Below, piece by piece: positions 34,001 through 44,497 of a stretch of DNA of 64,000 nucleotides. The notes below the pieces were generated by a model that was not told where the DNA came from, did no database searches, and saw only the letters and a program-made list of their open reading frames with translations. Origin of the DNA: Plutella xylostella. Taxonomy: Eukaryota; Arthropoda; Insecta; Lepidoptera; Plutellidae. Each line of letters starts with the position of its first letter. The stretch's first letter is position 1. A program made the position numbers and the translations under genes. The stretch lies in the NCBI RefSeq assembly GCF_932276165.1, contig NC_064012.1, positions 14,267,501 through 14,331,500 on the forward strand. The letters run 5' to 3'.

Positions 34001-35182
34001 CATGAAATCTCGGCCTAACAATGGAGGGCCCCCATTCTTGATTACAAAAAATTTAATCAACTTATCTTGTCCATTGTATGTAACCCTCACTTCTAGAAAA
34101 CCTAGTGGTGTTATTTTATGCCCATCATACAAACACATTCTAATATTACACTTTTTTATAGGTAGCCTTGAAAATCGCTCGAGATATAACTTCTCAGACA
34201 TAACTGACATTCCCGACCCCGAATCTAGCTCCATATCTAATGTAACAGAATTAATACAAACAGATACTAACAATGGTTTATGATGTACATACCGTAAATT
34301 AAATAATTTACATTCCTCGCATTCCGAGTCACTGTTACTCAGATCACTTGCCGTCGGCACAGATTCATCTGCAATATTATTTAACCGCACTTTATTTTTG
34401 CACATTTTTTTTAAATGGCCTTTTAGCCCACATCCTTGGCACTTGTACGATTTGAAACGACACTTTTCGGTTGCATGATTTTTCATGCCACATACCGCAC
34501 AACGAGATACACCGCTGACGTCCCCGTGCGCGTGCGCGTGGTCGCCGCGCCCGGGGGCCCGCGCCGCGTGGCGCCGGTGCTCGCCAGACCCGCCGGCCTG
34601 GCCTCCTCTGCTGCCGTAGTACAGTGCCTCCTCCTTCAGAGGCATGTCGCTCAACCCTGCGCCCACACTCCTCGCGAGCCGCGCGCCGCCCGCCTGCTCC
34701 GCCAAGTCTATCGCCTTTGACAAGGTCAACGTGGCTGGGTCCTGCTCGAAAAGCTTGTCCCGCTCAGGCCCTATGCCCAAGCCCAGAACAAATCGATCCA
34801 GCAATATTGTGTCCAAGGCAGTCAAAAAGTTGCAATTTGCGGCCAACCCTCTAAGCCGCGCCGCCCATTCGTTCAACTTTTCGCCTGGACTTCTTGTAGC
34901 CGAGTAGAATTTCGCCTTGTCAGCATACGATGGTTTACTTGGGGCGAAGTGTTTGTCGAGTAATAAAACCACATCTTTGTAAGCCAACGTTTCAAGCTCA
35001 CTCGGGTACGCGAGGTTACGCGCCAAACGGAATGACTCCTCCGAAAGATAGGTTAGAAGAACTGCACTTTGTTCACTTTCCGTTATCTTATTAACTTTAA
35101 ATAACTGCTTCAAACGTCCGTTGAAAATAGTCCAATCATCACATTTATGATCAAAAGGGCTAATGTTCACTTGAAAAGCCAT
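31052..35182 (-). CDS. Gag-Pol polyprotein of the Ty3/gypsy element
   Basis: One frame of 1376 residues from ATG at 35182 to the stop at 31052; gag and pol are fused with no frameshift. Gag takes roughly residues 1-290 and ends with two CCHC zinc knuckles (C228-C241 and C248-C261). The aspartic protease has DSGS at 320-323. The reverse transcriptase (about 440-655) has FIDDI at 601-605, the YxDD-box equivalent. RNase H (about 745-870) shows VDAGPEG and TDHKPL. The integrase has an HHCC-type zinc domain near 965-1010 and a catalytic triad D1038, D1092, E1128 (35 residues between the last two), followed by a GDLVWARW segment. All catalytic residues appear present, so the protein may be functional. 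No envelope ORF follows, and it is not a host gene. Confidence 0.95.
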   Translation of the reverse strand: MAFQVNISPFDHKCDDWTIFNGRLKQLFKVNKITESEQSAVLLTYLSEESFRLARNLAYPSELETLAYKDVVLLLDKHFAPSKPSYADKAKFYSATRSPGEKLNEWAARLRGLAANCNFLTALDTILLDRFVLGLGIGPERDKLFEQDPATLTLSKAIDLAEQAGGARLARSVGAGLSDMPLKEEALYYGSRGGQAGGSGEHRRHAARAPGRGDHAHAHGDVSGVSRCAVCGMKNHATEKCRFKSYKCQGCGLKGHLKKMCKNKVRLNNIADESVPTASDLSNSDSECEECKLFNLRYVHHKPLLVSVCINSVTLDMELDSGSGMSVMSEKLYLERFSRLPIKKCNIRMCLYDGHKITPLGFLEVRVTYNGQDKLIKFFVIKNGGPPLLGRDFMSEFGVVLTSLNHNSVIPLSTDVDGLLNSFSALWEDELGKFNQFKVDLHMKEGSIPKFFKPRPLPFALKDKVESELKRLVDNGILIPLRYSKYGTPIVPVVKSNGEIRICGDFALTINNDLYIDKYPLPRIEEIFAILGGGQQYTKLDLKQAYSQLELSEDSQELTTISTTKGLYKYSRLVYGLANAPAIFQRTIESVLAGIDGVCVFIDDIAVTGPTRQIHLERLELVLKRLQEAGLKLKKNKCEFFQDSITYLGYVIDKYGLHKCPTKVQAVINAPKPKDVTEVKRFLGMVNYYRTFIPNASMVLSPLHELLRAGAAWEWGARQQQAFELAKRELASDRVLAHFDPEAQVLLSVDAGPEGLGAVLSQLCKDGVERPLAFGSRSLSSNERNYSQIQKEATAIIFGIKRFHQYLYGRQEPFILKTDHKPLLSIFGKKNGISVMAASRLQRYAVFLSAYNYTIQYISSENNSVADYFSRAPISGSEMKNKDEVSDLRFIQLFNVNVAPVTFSAIQKATESDSVLKTVCRYMKLGWPRKINCNLIRPYFHCKSELEIVQGCLLRGHRVVVPSEHRNQLLNELHKGHMGMVKTKALARAKMWWPGIDTDIEQLISACASCCALRPAPPRAPPAPWPRPAAPWERIHIDYMTVTQKNYLIVVDAYSKWVECILMENSTSSNALIVKLKYLFTTFGLPKIIVSDNDVKINSDEFKAFCKNNGVEHVTSPIYHPCSNGLAENSVKTCKKMIKSIIINNIVNSKTLNEKLNDYLFEFRNTMHCTTGYTPAYLMFGRNLRTKLDLILPPNKVESSVSQEPNKHICKRSFNIGDLVWARWFINRKPMWCKGVIKDRLGNRMFSVYFIDFNECERRHIDQLIKRSNGELAPVTESPHSHQQLSYPTGTSFFPSGNRAETILEVENNSREEEGQPEHIVTSSAEPSVPDSGTSAAVTSPPAGAPAAADNELAPTEPESYSSRLRPRNKIVNYKI

Positions 35183-35208
35183 GATAATTTGAAAGTAGGG
35201 TACTTTGA

Positions 35209-35226
35209 ACTGCTCCTCGGCGCCAC
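35209..35226 (-). promoter_or_regulatory. Probable primer binding site of the retrotransposon
   Basis: Immediately inside the 5' LTR on the minus strand is GTGGCGCCGAGGAGCAGT. TGG one base after the LTR is expected for pairing with the CCA end of a tRNA. I do not assign the tRNA. Only 44 bp separate the LTR from the gag start codon. Confidence 0.55.
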
Positions 35227-35334
35227 TGAGGTATTTAATAAAAACAACCGTTCCGGATCAAAGCTGGTTTATTACTGCCCACACAAGTGTATGAAGGTAG
35301 GTGCGTATACAATGACGAATGCACATACATATCA
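35227..35334 (-). repeat. 5' LTR (108 bp)
   Basis: Identical in all 108 positions to 30850-30957. In the transcription direction of the element it lies upstream of gag and would hold promoter and transcription start. Confidence 0.95.
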
Positions 35335-35666
35335 GTTTTACATAAAATGAACAGTATACAAATTGGATATACCTTGTGAAAATATAGATGTTATATCAAG
35401 GTTTATGATCAAGGTTTGTGAACGTTATTAGTGTGAAATGAAGCATTTTGTTTTATACGTCGCAATACGGACCCCACAATGCTACTTAGAGAATTCCATA
35501 CTATATTCTTATTTTTTATACATACTGTCGTTCTTTCTTTCGTTCTAATATCTATCCAAATATTTCTGCCATACATTCATACATACCTGTCTAAGTTTGC
35601 ATTTCCTCACAGTCTTTTTAAAAAATTGCAGTGAATTGATCCTTTCATTTCCATTGTATACAGTTC

Positions 35667-35771
35667 TTTCATTGCCGTGGAAGTTTGTTTCATTGCCGTG
35701 GGCCTTTGTTTCATTGCCGTGGACGCTTGTTTCATTGCCGTGAACGCATGTTTCATCGCCGTGGCACGAAA
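35667..35771 (+). repeat. 21-bp tandem array, TTTCATTGCCGTGG core (array 2)
   Basis: Five units start at 35667, 35688, 35709, 35730 and 35751, exactly 21 bp apart. The first 13-14 bases are nearly invariant (TTTCATTGCCGTGG) and the last seven vary (AAGTTTG, GCCTTTG, ACGCTTG). The same core and period occur at 28873-28949. An inverted half-unit (CCACGGAAATGAA) lies at 35899. Confidence 0.9.
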
Positions 35772-35989
35772 TTTTTAATCATCCGTATCTCGTTAAGTTT
35801 TTAACTTATCTGCTACCCATTTAGTAAGAACACTAACATTAACAAAAACTTTAATAAAAGCGTTTTTCTAATATAAAAAACCTTAAGATAAAAAAGTCCA
35901 CGGAAATGAAGATTTTTTAGGACTTGTTGAAATCCACCCAGTTACTCTTGCGGAGCGATTGGTTTACACGTGGATTAGAAGGAGGTTGA

Positions 35990-36060
35990 TTAGGACTAAA
36001 ACCCTTCCTGCATTGGAAGGAGACCCGTGCCCCAGCATTGGGGACGTGATGATTTGTTTA
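35990..36060 (+). mobile_element. Retroelement 3' tail fragment
   Basis: AAACCCTTCCTGCATTGGAA, GGAGACCCGTGCCCCAGCAT and GGGGACGTGATG match the tails of the 5S-headed SINEs and the 3151-3245 fragment. Confidence 0.6.
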
Positions 36061-36379
36061 CGAATTGTAGGTTATTTTTAGTTTGCTATGAGCATTTAAG
36101 TACATTAAATACACAAAAAGAAAAGTTTCAAGTAGTGTTTATAGATAATACTTGAATGAAATATAAGTAGTTTTCTTGGTTCTGGTTGATGCCGGATACA
36201 TTTTTATTTACGACCTATCCTTAGTATCTGTAAGTAATAACCAGGTCTGACTCTTCGGGCCTTAGGGTAACCGTAGTATAACTATAAAATTTTGATAAAT
36301 ATCTCAGCTTTTGCAACATCCAGGCTTGCTACTCCTATTTATACGGGAGCTAGGTTGTCTGATCTAAAATAAGGGGATA

Positions 36380-36461
36380 TTTACAAAAGTTCCACTCGAG
36401 AGAGCCACGTACAGGAGCTTCAGCACCCCCTTTCAGTATAGAATAGAATAGAACAGAACAT
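36380..36461 (+). mobile_element. SINE tail fragment (GTAGCTCAGTCGG family)
   Basis: GTTCCACTCGAGAGAGCC, then CAGGAGCTTCAGCACCCCC and AGAATAGAATAGAACAG correspond to the last 80 bases of the SINE at 6174. Confidence 0.55.
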
Positions 36462-36477
36462 ACGGCTATACAGCTAC

Positions 36478-36565
36478 CTATTACGTAAGTACAAATGTAC
36501 AGCGGACAGCGGGTTACACGCTTGCGAATCACCCCTGACTACCCCATCGGGGATTACAGTCCGAA
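36478..36565 (-). mobile_element. Fragment of the TGTAATCCCCGAAGGGG repeat
   Basis: Minus strand reads GACTGTAATCCCCGATGGGG, then GTAGTCAGGGGTGATTCGCA. The same repeat occurs at 45327, 46090 and 58025. Confidence 0.5.
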
Positions 36566-39500
36566 ACATAATATGTATAAATATATGTAATTATGTAGAA
36601 TAGAACATAAATAAATAACGAAGTAGAGCATCCTCCCACCACAACTGTACCTATTTTACATGTGCGTGGACTATAGCTGCCCTACGTATCGGTATATAGG
36701 ACCATCGAAATAGGTTCCGCAGAGCCGAAAACATTTTCAAGTCGGGGCTCGTGGCTTGGTTGCGAAATAGGGCGCCTCTGGTGTAGGACATTGAGTTTTT
36801 TTTTTAAATAAATCACATTCTATTCGATTCGATTTCGGCTTTTGCCTGTAGGTATTACGGGAGATTTTTTCGGCTAGATGTTTGGTAGTATAGTGTGTAT
36901 GTAGGTATATGCTTAACTTTATGTAGGTATACATAATTAAATAAGAAAGTAATATTGAATTTTAGAGCTAGTCAGTAGTACCTAACTATACGGCGGCCGT
37001 ATTGCTAAAAATATCTTAACTTTTGGTAAGTGTTCCTAAGCGTATACTTATTTATATTGAGTTATAATGTATTTTTGTGAACCAATTATTGCAGTAAATG
37101 TAGTTACCTACTATACTTTGTAGAAAACATGGAACTTTATAAACACTTTTAGTCGTAATCTTAATAAAACTTGTTTAAAATCCAAAAAATGCAGTGATAT
37201 GCGTTGAAAAAAATAATTCTATTAGGCATTTCTGTAACCCCGCACCCTACATCAATTTAAAATCACATAGCCAGACAAGTGTTACCTCTATTACATTGTA
37301 ATAGAGTCTAAATTAAAGGATCAATCGTATGAACATACTTGCCCGAAAGGGTTTCAAAGTTGGAAAAGGTCAGAGTGCCGAAGAGGCGATAATAAGTACT
37401 GCTAAAAGAAAAAGCAGGAAAATTTAAAAATAAAGTAAGTATTGTCTATGGGGTAACTGTTTAATTCATAGCCGTGGGCTGTGCGTAGGCTACTCTATTT
37501 TAAAAAATAATGAGCGTTAAATTTTTAAGTCTCTTTTATTAGTACCTAAGATTCTGAAGATGTTTTAGGTGATGAAGCGACAGATACATACATAAATAAA
37601 TATAAGTCTATTGTTTTTAGCCTAGGATATGTGAAATAACGCAGGTAGGTATATACACCTACCTACATACATTTGATCGAAATTCAAAACTACTACAAAA
37701 ACGTGATTACGCGTAACAGCGCTTAACCCTAAACCGGCGGTGCGCTCCAAAACTCATCTAGACGCAAAAAAGCACACAAGCAGCTCATCAAGCCGGACGC
37801 AAATCTACAAAATTCAATTAAGCGCTCGCGGCTCGGACACGTCCCCTCCGCGCGAGGGCATTGGAAAATTCCCTCCAAAATTGAAGATATTCCTCGCCTC
37901 CCTTGGGGCATCTCGACACTTATGGTAGTCAGGGTACAGGGAGCCTTTTTACATAAAAGTCCACACGTAGTATCGATCGAGGAGCAGGCTCCCGCCGGGT
38001 ATACGCAGATGACGGGAGGGGGCAACTGGCCCCTGCTTCCCCCTTCATTATGTAAGTGGGTAACGTGTGCCTCGACTGGACATGATTAGGTCTCTTTTAA
38101 CTGGCCCCCAGAATTTGACGCTTTGCATTTTGGCCGCGATAGTGTTGAAGCCTGTTTTGTGCAAGATTCGGTTACTGATGGGCTAAGATGGGACAAATTT
38201 AAGGTCATGTATGGATGGGTTAAAATAATGAATCTGTAAGGAGAATATAGTTGGCCCTTTCAAATTTGCTTTGACCGTAACATTAGAGTCTAAGTAAGCC
38301 TTTGGTTCTTGGAACCTTTCGATGTTATAAAACTAAAAGGGGAATCAAAGAAAACATCACATATAATATGATATTAAGATCTCCGGTCTAAAGCTAAAAA
38401 AAACGACTTTGGTTGACCGAATTCATCAATTCCTCACAATACATTTGTAGCAATAAAAGGTGCCTCAACATTAAAACAAATTTTATTTAAAGGACAAGTA
38501 CTTACATCATAAAAAGGGTAGGCCCCATTAAGTATTCCGAAAGAAGAATTGTTTGAAGAAAAGCATAGTCGTGTAAAAGGGGTTGCTATAACATAGATAC
38601 ACCTATACTTAGGTAATAATAAAACTTTTGGCGACCGAACGGATGGACAAGCTGAAATTTTTCAATATTGATGTTTGGCGAGATATCCTCGTCATTTATA
38701 TTTCACGATTGAAGCATGACACGGAACAGAGAATGGCGTGGAGTCGTATTTTTTTACAATAAATAAATTATAAAATATATGGGATGGAAATAGCAAGTGT
38801 CTTAAATACTTAAAGCAAAATGTGCATGGAACGATCCTCTTTGAGTGTCGTATCGACTGTTCATTGTACGACATGTACCTATTCAGTAAGCCCAGCGCAG
38901 TATAATAGTCAAATTTTATTCTGCTCTGGCTAATTTTTTCACCACCGGATATGCCTAGTATTCAAGATTACTCCAAGAACAATGAAAAGTTATGCTTATC
39001 TTTGGTAAGTGACAGATATATACATAACATATATGAATATACATATAATGACATTGAAATTAATATATAATTATACTTAAAAAGTACTTAGAGTAAATAA
39101 ATTTAAATATTAAATTTAGCTACTTAAAATTCTTCTAAAATGTTCTTCTTCGCTGTATTCCGCCATCTTTGTCCGAGCGGTGTCGTGTTCAAGGCGACAT
39201 CGGTAATTATTTATTTGTAATAACTATTTTTTATTGGAAAAACGAACTTGAAAACTCATTTAAAAAGCGATTTGAAAATAGATTCTTGTACGTACCTACT
39301 TACGAAGTATTCAAACCGTACATGGTTGGTTTTATATCTAAGTAACTAAGTTCTTAAAGAACTGCTTACTAGTTAGGTACTTATATTTACCATTTTAAAA
39401 TATTTCAAATACCTACATTAAGTCATATTATGTACGTAAAATGGCCGTTACTTATGCGGTGGCTTAAGAGATGAAGAATAAGAAATTATTTCAAACCTTT

Positions 39501-40440
39501 TTGATTTCAGGAAAAACACCTATCAACCTGAAGAGAAAAATATAAATTACTCTGAGATATAGTTGGGCATCGCATTAGCATGTTAAAAAGAGAAATAATC
39601 CATTAAACTCAATTTATAAATGAATAAAATATATTTTTTGCATATTGCACACAGTTTTGAGTGTAAGTCACTAAAGAGTCCTAATTTCACCACTTTTGAT
39701 ACAACACTTTCTCTTCATAATCCTTTCATAAAACGAAGCTGTCAAAGACGGATCTTCGATACTTATATTTCGTAATCCATAGGTACAACATTTAATTTTG
39801 ACCTATGAAGTATTTTCATAAAAAGGTGTTTTTTTGGCACAACCATATTAAATATTTCGGATTTTTAAACAACCGTGGAAGGTACCTACAAATAGATTTT
39901 AACTTATTTTTTATGGTGTTAATTTTATTAAATATTTTACTGATAATATTATACAGGTAGGTACTTATATATGCCAATACTAAAATACTTACCTACCAGA
40001 TCTAAAATGAAATCTTATAATGTTTTCATTAGGTAAAAAAATATACACAAGGCGGGAAACCATTTACAGGATTATCATCAAAGCAAAGCTGAAACTTTTT
40101 ACCTACTGTAACATTTTGTAGAGTAGGGCAGTGGGATACTAGTAGCGCCATCTAGTTCAAAACACAGAACTATAAGATGGTATTTTTAATATAGTGACAG
40201 CGCCATCTATACAGGGGTTGACGAACTGCTTATTAACGGTAAGTTAAAATTTGGTACAGAAAGGCTGAAAGTAGATTTTATGTGAGATAAAACATACCTA
40301 GCAGTTTTTCAAGCGTTATCGTAGAGGGCGCTATAAGGTTTCTTTAATTAACGGTGATAACTGCAATTTTGTAAGTTTTTTAAAAAATAATTTCATTTAT
40401 TAAGTAGGTTTGAATTTGAATAGATAGGACTTATTTATTT
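36566..40440. other. Gene-poor DNA
   Basis: No supported gene in 3.9 kb. The GC-richer segment 37728-38045 carries a 98-codon minus-strand ORF starting at a non-ATG codon and rich in Cys, Arg and Pro with no recognised domain; I read it as non-coding. Otherwise AT-rich with frequent TAGGTACCTA words. GCGCCATCT words lie near 40147 and 40201. Confidence 0.45.
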
Positions 40441-40491
40441 TTTATTTATGAAAAACATTGTGTTACATAGTTATTTTTTTAAATTAAAAAC

Positions 40492-40660
40492 TTTGGTTAA
40501 AGAGATCTCTTCCCGGCTCGCAGACGTCTCAGGGGACAAACGAGCCGGGGCGTACCTCCGCCAGCGCCTGAGTCTGGCGATCCAGCGGGGCAATGTCGCC
40601 AGCGTGTTGGGAACCCTCCCACAGGGACCAGGCTTAGAAGGTCTCTTCTATATATAGTTT
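40492..40660 (+). pseudogene. C-terminal scrap of a probable LINE ORF
   Basis: An open frame reads VKEISSRLADVSGDKRAGAY, continues LRQRLSLAIQRGNVASVLGT and ends in LPQGPGLEGLFYI plus stop. GDxRAGAYLxQRxSxAxQRGNxASVLGTLP is an end I remember from repetitive lepidopteran retroelement proteins. The block is GC-rich, abruptly set in AT-rich DNA, and followed by an AT-rich tail. No reverse transcriptase is present. It could instead be a host exon, which I consider less likely. Confidence 0.4.
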
Positions 40661-42455
40661 TAGTTATGTACATAGGTTTAGTTTGTATAATATATAGGTA
40701 GTTTAGTTTGTAATTGTAAATTATATAAATTATGTAAATAAAAGTCCAGAGGTACAGTACCTATCCAATTAAAAACAATACTATAAAATAGTTTTATTAC
40801 TTCTGTGATCTGTCATATTTATTGAAACTATAAAATCGTGTATTTATGTGTGGGGTTTATTACATAGGTAGTAGATAATATATTATTTTGATTTGTATTA
40901 CAAACTAAGTACAATATAATTATTATGAATGCAAGATGCTGCGTCACAGGGCAATGGATTTTTAAGGCTCCTACAGTCTAAAAAGGTTTTTTTTTACTTA
41001 CAAGTTGATACCTACATGCTACAGGGAGTTTACATTTTTACAATAGTTAGACATGAAATGAAATGAAATCGTTTATTTTTTCGACGTAGAATATTAGAAT
41101 TACTTGTCAAAAGTCATAATCCACCACCATTTCATACCACCATTTCACAAAGGCCCCGTCATTAAGGAGGAAAGAAATGGCGACAGTTTACATACGCCTT
41201 GTAATAAAACATGTCCATGACTTTACCCATTACCCAAGGTATAAATAAATCATAAACCACCTAGGCCTGGCTGCCTATTCTCCTCCGTAAAATACAGTCG
41301 CAAAAAAATCGCTAATTGTCATTTTCCATTTAGAACTCAAACATACGCGACGTTTTCGAGGTTCCGTTTTAAAAACGTTAATACATAATATACTTACCTA
41401 CGTATAGAACAATTACGGAAGACAACGCTTTTAATACGATACGATTGTTGATTAATCCTTGTTTTATTGACGAGAACTGGCCAATATTAACTTATTTGGT
41501 ATAAAATGGCGTGAGCGTCGCGTTTTAAAATACGTTTCTGATAGCTTCGTGCGAATTTATTTATTTATTTATTTATTTATTAATCTTACATATTAGTTGT
41601 AGTTTTACAATGAGTCCCACAAAACTGTTTGTATACAATTTGCCTGTGGGATCGGAGTCTCTTATACTAAACAAAATACTTTTTTATGTTTTAGGTATTG
41701 TTATACATAATTGGTAATATCAAAACAAATAATAAAATTATAATCTGAGGTGAACTTGTATCAAGGAAAGTTAAGCAAAAAATATTTTTTTAATTTAGTT
41801 TTAAATTTAGATAACATAGGCTCTTGTCGTATATCCTGAATTAACCACGTATCCAGTTAGTCCAGTTTTACGGTTCTCTGATGATCGCACAACTACGTTT
41901 CTGACATGAGAATGTGGCTTCTGCATTACTACGTTACCTATGTAAATCGATTTGCAAATTACTCAGTTCAGTGTAAGCGTAGGTAATCGGTGCTTTTAAC
42001 AAAATGATACACACAACAACTGCAGCTTACACAACAGCTGTGTAAGTGGTTAACAAGCGACTACTTTGAATAATGTAAACCTAAACTCACCAGGTCTTTA
42101 GTCTTTATACACTTGACAATGGCTATTTAAAGTTTCATGCTATGCTTTATTTTTATAGATAATTAATTTTTTACTCCTGAAACCTGAATTGGTGGGTTAT
42201 ATTAGATCAATGTAACCTTTCACAGAAGCGACAGAGTCTATGTAAACAAAAACCAGGGGTTTTTAAATATTTTTGGTCAATTTTTTTTTTATACTTGGTT
42301 ATTAGAAAACCTTTTGTACTGAAGATATTTTTGTTTTTACTTTGCTTTATAATTTGCTTGTAACTTTAGCATGTTTGTAATTTTAAACCTATTTGACAAG
42401 GGCTTGTTTTAGAATGTCTGGATATTGGCTATCTGTGGGAGAAGGGTGTGGATGA
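40661..42455. other. Non-coding DNA with (TTTA)n tract
   Basis: Includes (TTTA)n at about 41557-41581. Segment 41270-41540 is less AT-rich but has no ORF. Nothing else identified. Confidence 0.45.
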
Positions 42456-42460
42456 TACTT

Positions 42461-42540
42461 CTGTAGGAATCAAAAGACATGCTGTCACTGCCTAAAACAT
42501 AGTTACAGAGCATGACAGCATGTCTTTTATCCCACAGGAC
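42461..42540. mobile_element. Small foldback MITE
   Basis: Left CTGTAGGAATCAAAAGACAT pairs with right ATGTCTTTTATCCCACAGG. The inner ACATGCTGTCA is shared with the larger foldback at 22167-22287, so the two are probably related. Confidence 0.6.
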
Positions 42541-42579
42541 ATTTAGCATTTTTCCAGAGATTGTGAAACAGTGCAATAT

Positions 42580-43204
42580 AACGGTCTTATTCATAAAAAA
42601 AACCTTAAAGTAGGTTTACTGAGCTCAATAGTTACGGAACACATTAAGCCTATTTGAGGTTTCGTAAAAATCTTTATTCATAATAGTTCCGTAAACCTTC
42701 AATAACTATAGTGATGCTAATAGATTTCACAGACCAAACATTTTGACATTTACCCTATTAAGTTGCCGGTCCGACGAAACCATAAACAAAAATAGCGAAA
42801 ACTTTCATTCATTTATCAATCTCTATTATCTATGTTAGCCACGGCGCGGCACTTAAAAAAGTTTACGTTGGCTTAAAGTCGCAGTTAGCCAAGCCAAAAC
42901 CCACAAAAAAAAAAATTAAATTTTTACGTTACCATGGCAACTTATTTTCAGCAAATATTAACTCACAACAAATGTCAAATCGTCAATAAAGCAGAACAGC
43001 TGTTGACCGGCCGCCATGTTTTTGTACAAGAGGAGGTTTACGGAAGGTGTATAGTAGGGTCCAGCCAACTTTAGCATATCAAGGTTTTACGAATCAGTTG
43101 GAGAGTTCTTTAGCGCTATTGATCGTTTATGAATAAAGTTTTTTTGACATTTGCTTATAGCAGGCCTATAGGTCTCCCGTAACTTTTTATGAATAAGACC
43201 GTTA
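42580..43204. mobile_element. 625-bp MITE, AACGGTCTTATTCATAAAAA termini
   Basis: The left AACGGTCTTATTCATAAAAA is repeated inverted at the right end (TTTTTATGAATAAGACCGTT). The interior is non-coding with further inverted words (CCGTAAACC against GGTTTACGG). The termini overlap in sequence with those of the element at 8136. Confidence 0.8.
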
Positions 43205-43212
43205 AGTATCCA

Positions 43213-43412
43213 TCCTAACTTTATATTATAAATGCGAAAGTAACTGTGTCTGTCTGTCTGTTACTCTTTAACGCCAAAACTACTGAACGGATTTGAATGA
43301 AATTTGGTATACATATGGTCTAGACCCTGAGAAAGAATATAGGCTACTTTTTATCCCGGAATTACCACGGGAAAACTTTTTAAGGCGAAGCGAAGCTCGC
43401 GGGAACAGCTAG
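43213..43412 (+). mobile_element. Helitron-like element, complete
   Basis: Starts A|TCCTAACTTTATATTATAAA and ends with the hairpin-forming GCGAAGCGAAGCTCGC, then GGGAACAGCTAG|T. TC start, CTAG end and the A/T flanks are all visible in this copy. No Rep/helicase coding capacity, so it is non-autonomous. Confidence 0.65.
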
Positions 43413-44497
43413 TACGAAATAAATATTACTTTTATATTCCCAGTTAAGAAGTATCACCTGTAACATCCAATTAAAAACTATCAGGAATCGAAGTAGAAAG
43501 TAAGAAAGAAGTGTTGTGTGTTTATTCGGGCGTGAAATGTGTTTATAACAATCTACTGGTAGTACTGGTACTAACTTCAATAACAACTTAATATCAATGT
43601 ACCTACTAATGTAGTTGTACTGAGGTGTTATTCCAGACTTGTCTACGTCCACATTAAAAAAAAAACTACATTTCTCATAGTAATATTTTTTTGAAAAAAA
43701 TATCTATTTCAGTAAAATTATAAAAGGATACGTGTATGTGTTTCCATAATTATATAAGTGTTATTACTTCATTACTTATGTACCTAACCAGTAAAGCCAT
43801 ACGATAAATAAATAAAATAAATAAATTACTTCATTGAAAGGAACGCAAATACATACATTAAATTTATTATAGATAAAAACTTTTTAAAGCTAAAGCAAAT
43901 TTCAATAACAAAAGACTGATAAAAAATAGCTAAAACAGTTCTAAATTAACAAAAACTTAATGGCAATTGCGCAAATATTGCAGAATAATGCCGATAAATA
44001 ACACAAGTAAAGTCAACAAAACGAGATCCAGAGCCAAGCCCAATGCAAACAGTTTGATTCTAGAACTCAGGTGGATGATACTTGTATAGGAATCAAAGAA
44101 TACTTTATCGATACATAGGAATAAGTATTTTCTCCTCCTTAGCGTGTGAACGAGAAACTAACACAGGCAATGAATACGAATACATTGGGCCATTGACAGT
44201 GCATCGCCGGTAGTGGACATGAGCTGGGGTGGCATACATATCTCTTTCGCTAACTGTACAATTATCTGTCTGATACCGTCTGCAAAAGTTACCGGCATTA
44301 TGGCGCCGACAGACGTTGGCGAGTGAACTCACTCATTTGTGAGTAAGTTGACGTTAATTCTGTACCTATTGGTACCTCGTTAACTTCGCAACGGAAACTA
44401 AACTGACAGTGTACGGTGTACCTAAGGGCACGTATCTAATGCGCAATCAGTTTACTTACTGGCTAAGGGCCGGTTTTTTTGTACATACATACATACA
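43413..44497. other. Non-coding DNA, nothing identified
   Basis: No supported gene. The minus-strand ORFs at 43380 and 44105 lack domain and splice support. A (CATA)n tract abuts the next element. Confidence 0.45.

Larger units (their letters stand above)
30845..35339 (-). mobile_element. Complete Ty3/gypsy LTR retrotransposon, Mag-like
   Basis: Two identical 108-bp LTRs (30850-30957 and 35227-35334), each beginning TGAGGT and ending ATCA on the plus strand, enclose one gag-pol ORF. The five-base repeat GTTTT occurs on both outer sides (30845-30849 and 35335-35339). The order gag, protease, reverse transcriptase, RNase H, integrase defines Ty3/gypsy. Very short LTRs and fused gag-pol without an env gene are known from the Mag lineage first seen in silkworm, which is my inference for this copy. 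Identical LTRs and an unbroken ORF mean recent insertion. Confidence 0.95.

Noticed and set aside
31096..34907. Plus-strand ORFs of 60-102 codons across 31.1-34.9 kb
   Set aside because: They are antisense shadows of the gag-pol ORF, with no domains of their own.
35667..35771. CRISPR array
   Set aside because: A 14-base core with 7-base variable parts in a eukaryotic genome is a minisatellite-like array; there are no spacers of 30 bp and no cas genes.
37729..38025. 98-codon minus-strand ORF in a GC-richer block
   Set aside because: No ATG, odd Cys/Arg-rich composition, no splice sites of quality and no recognised family.
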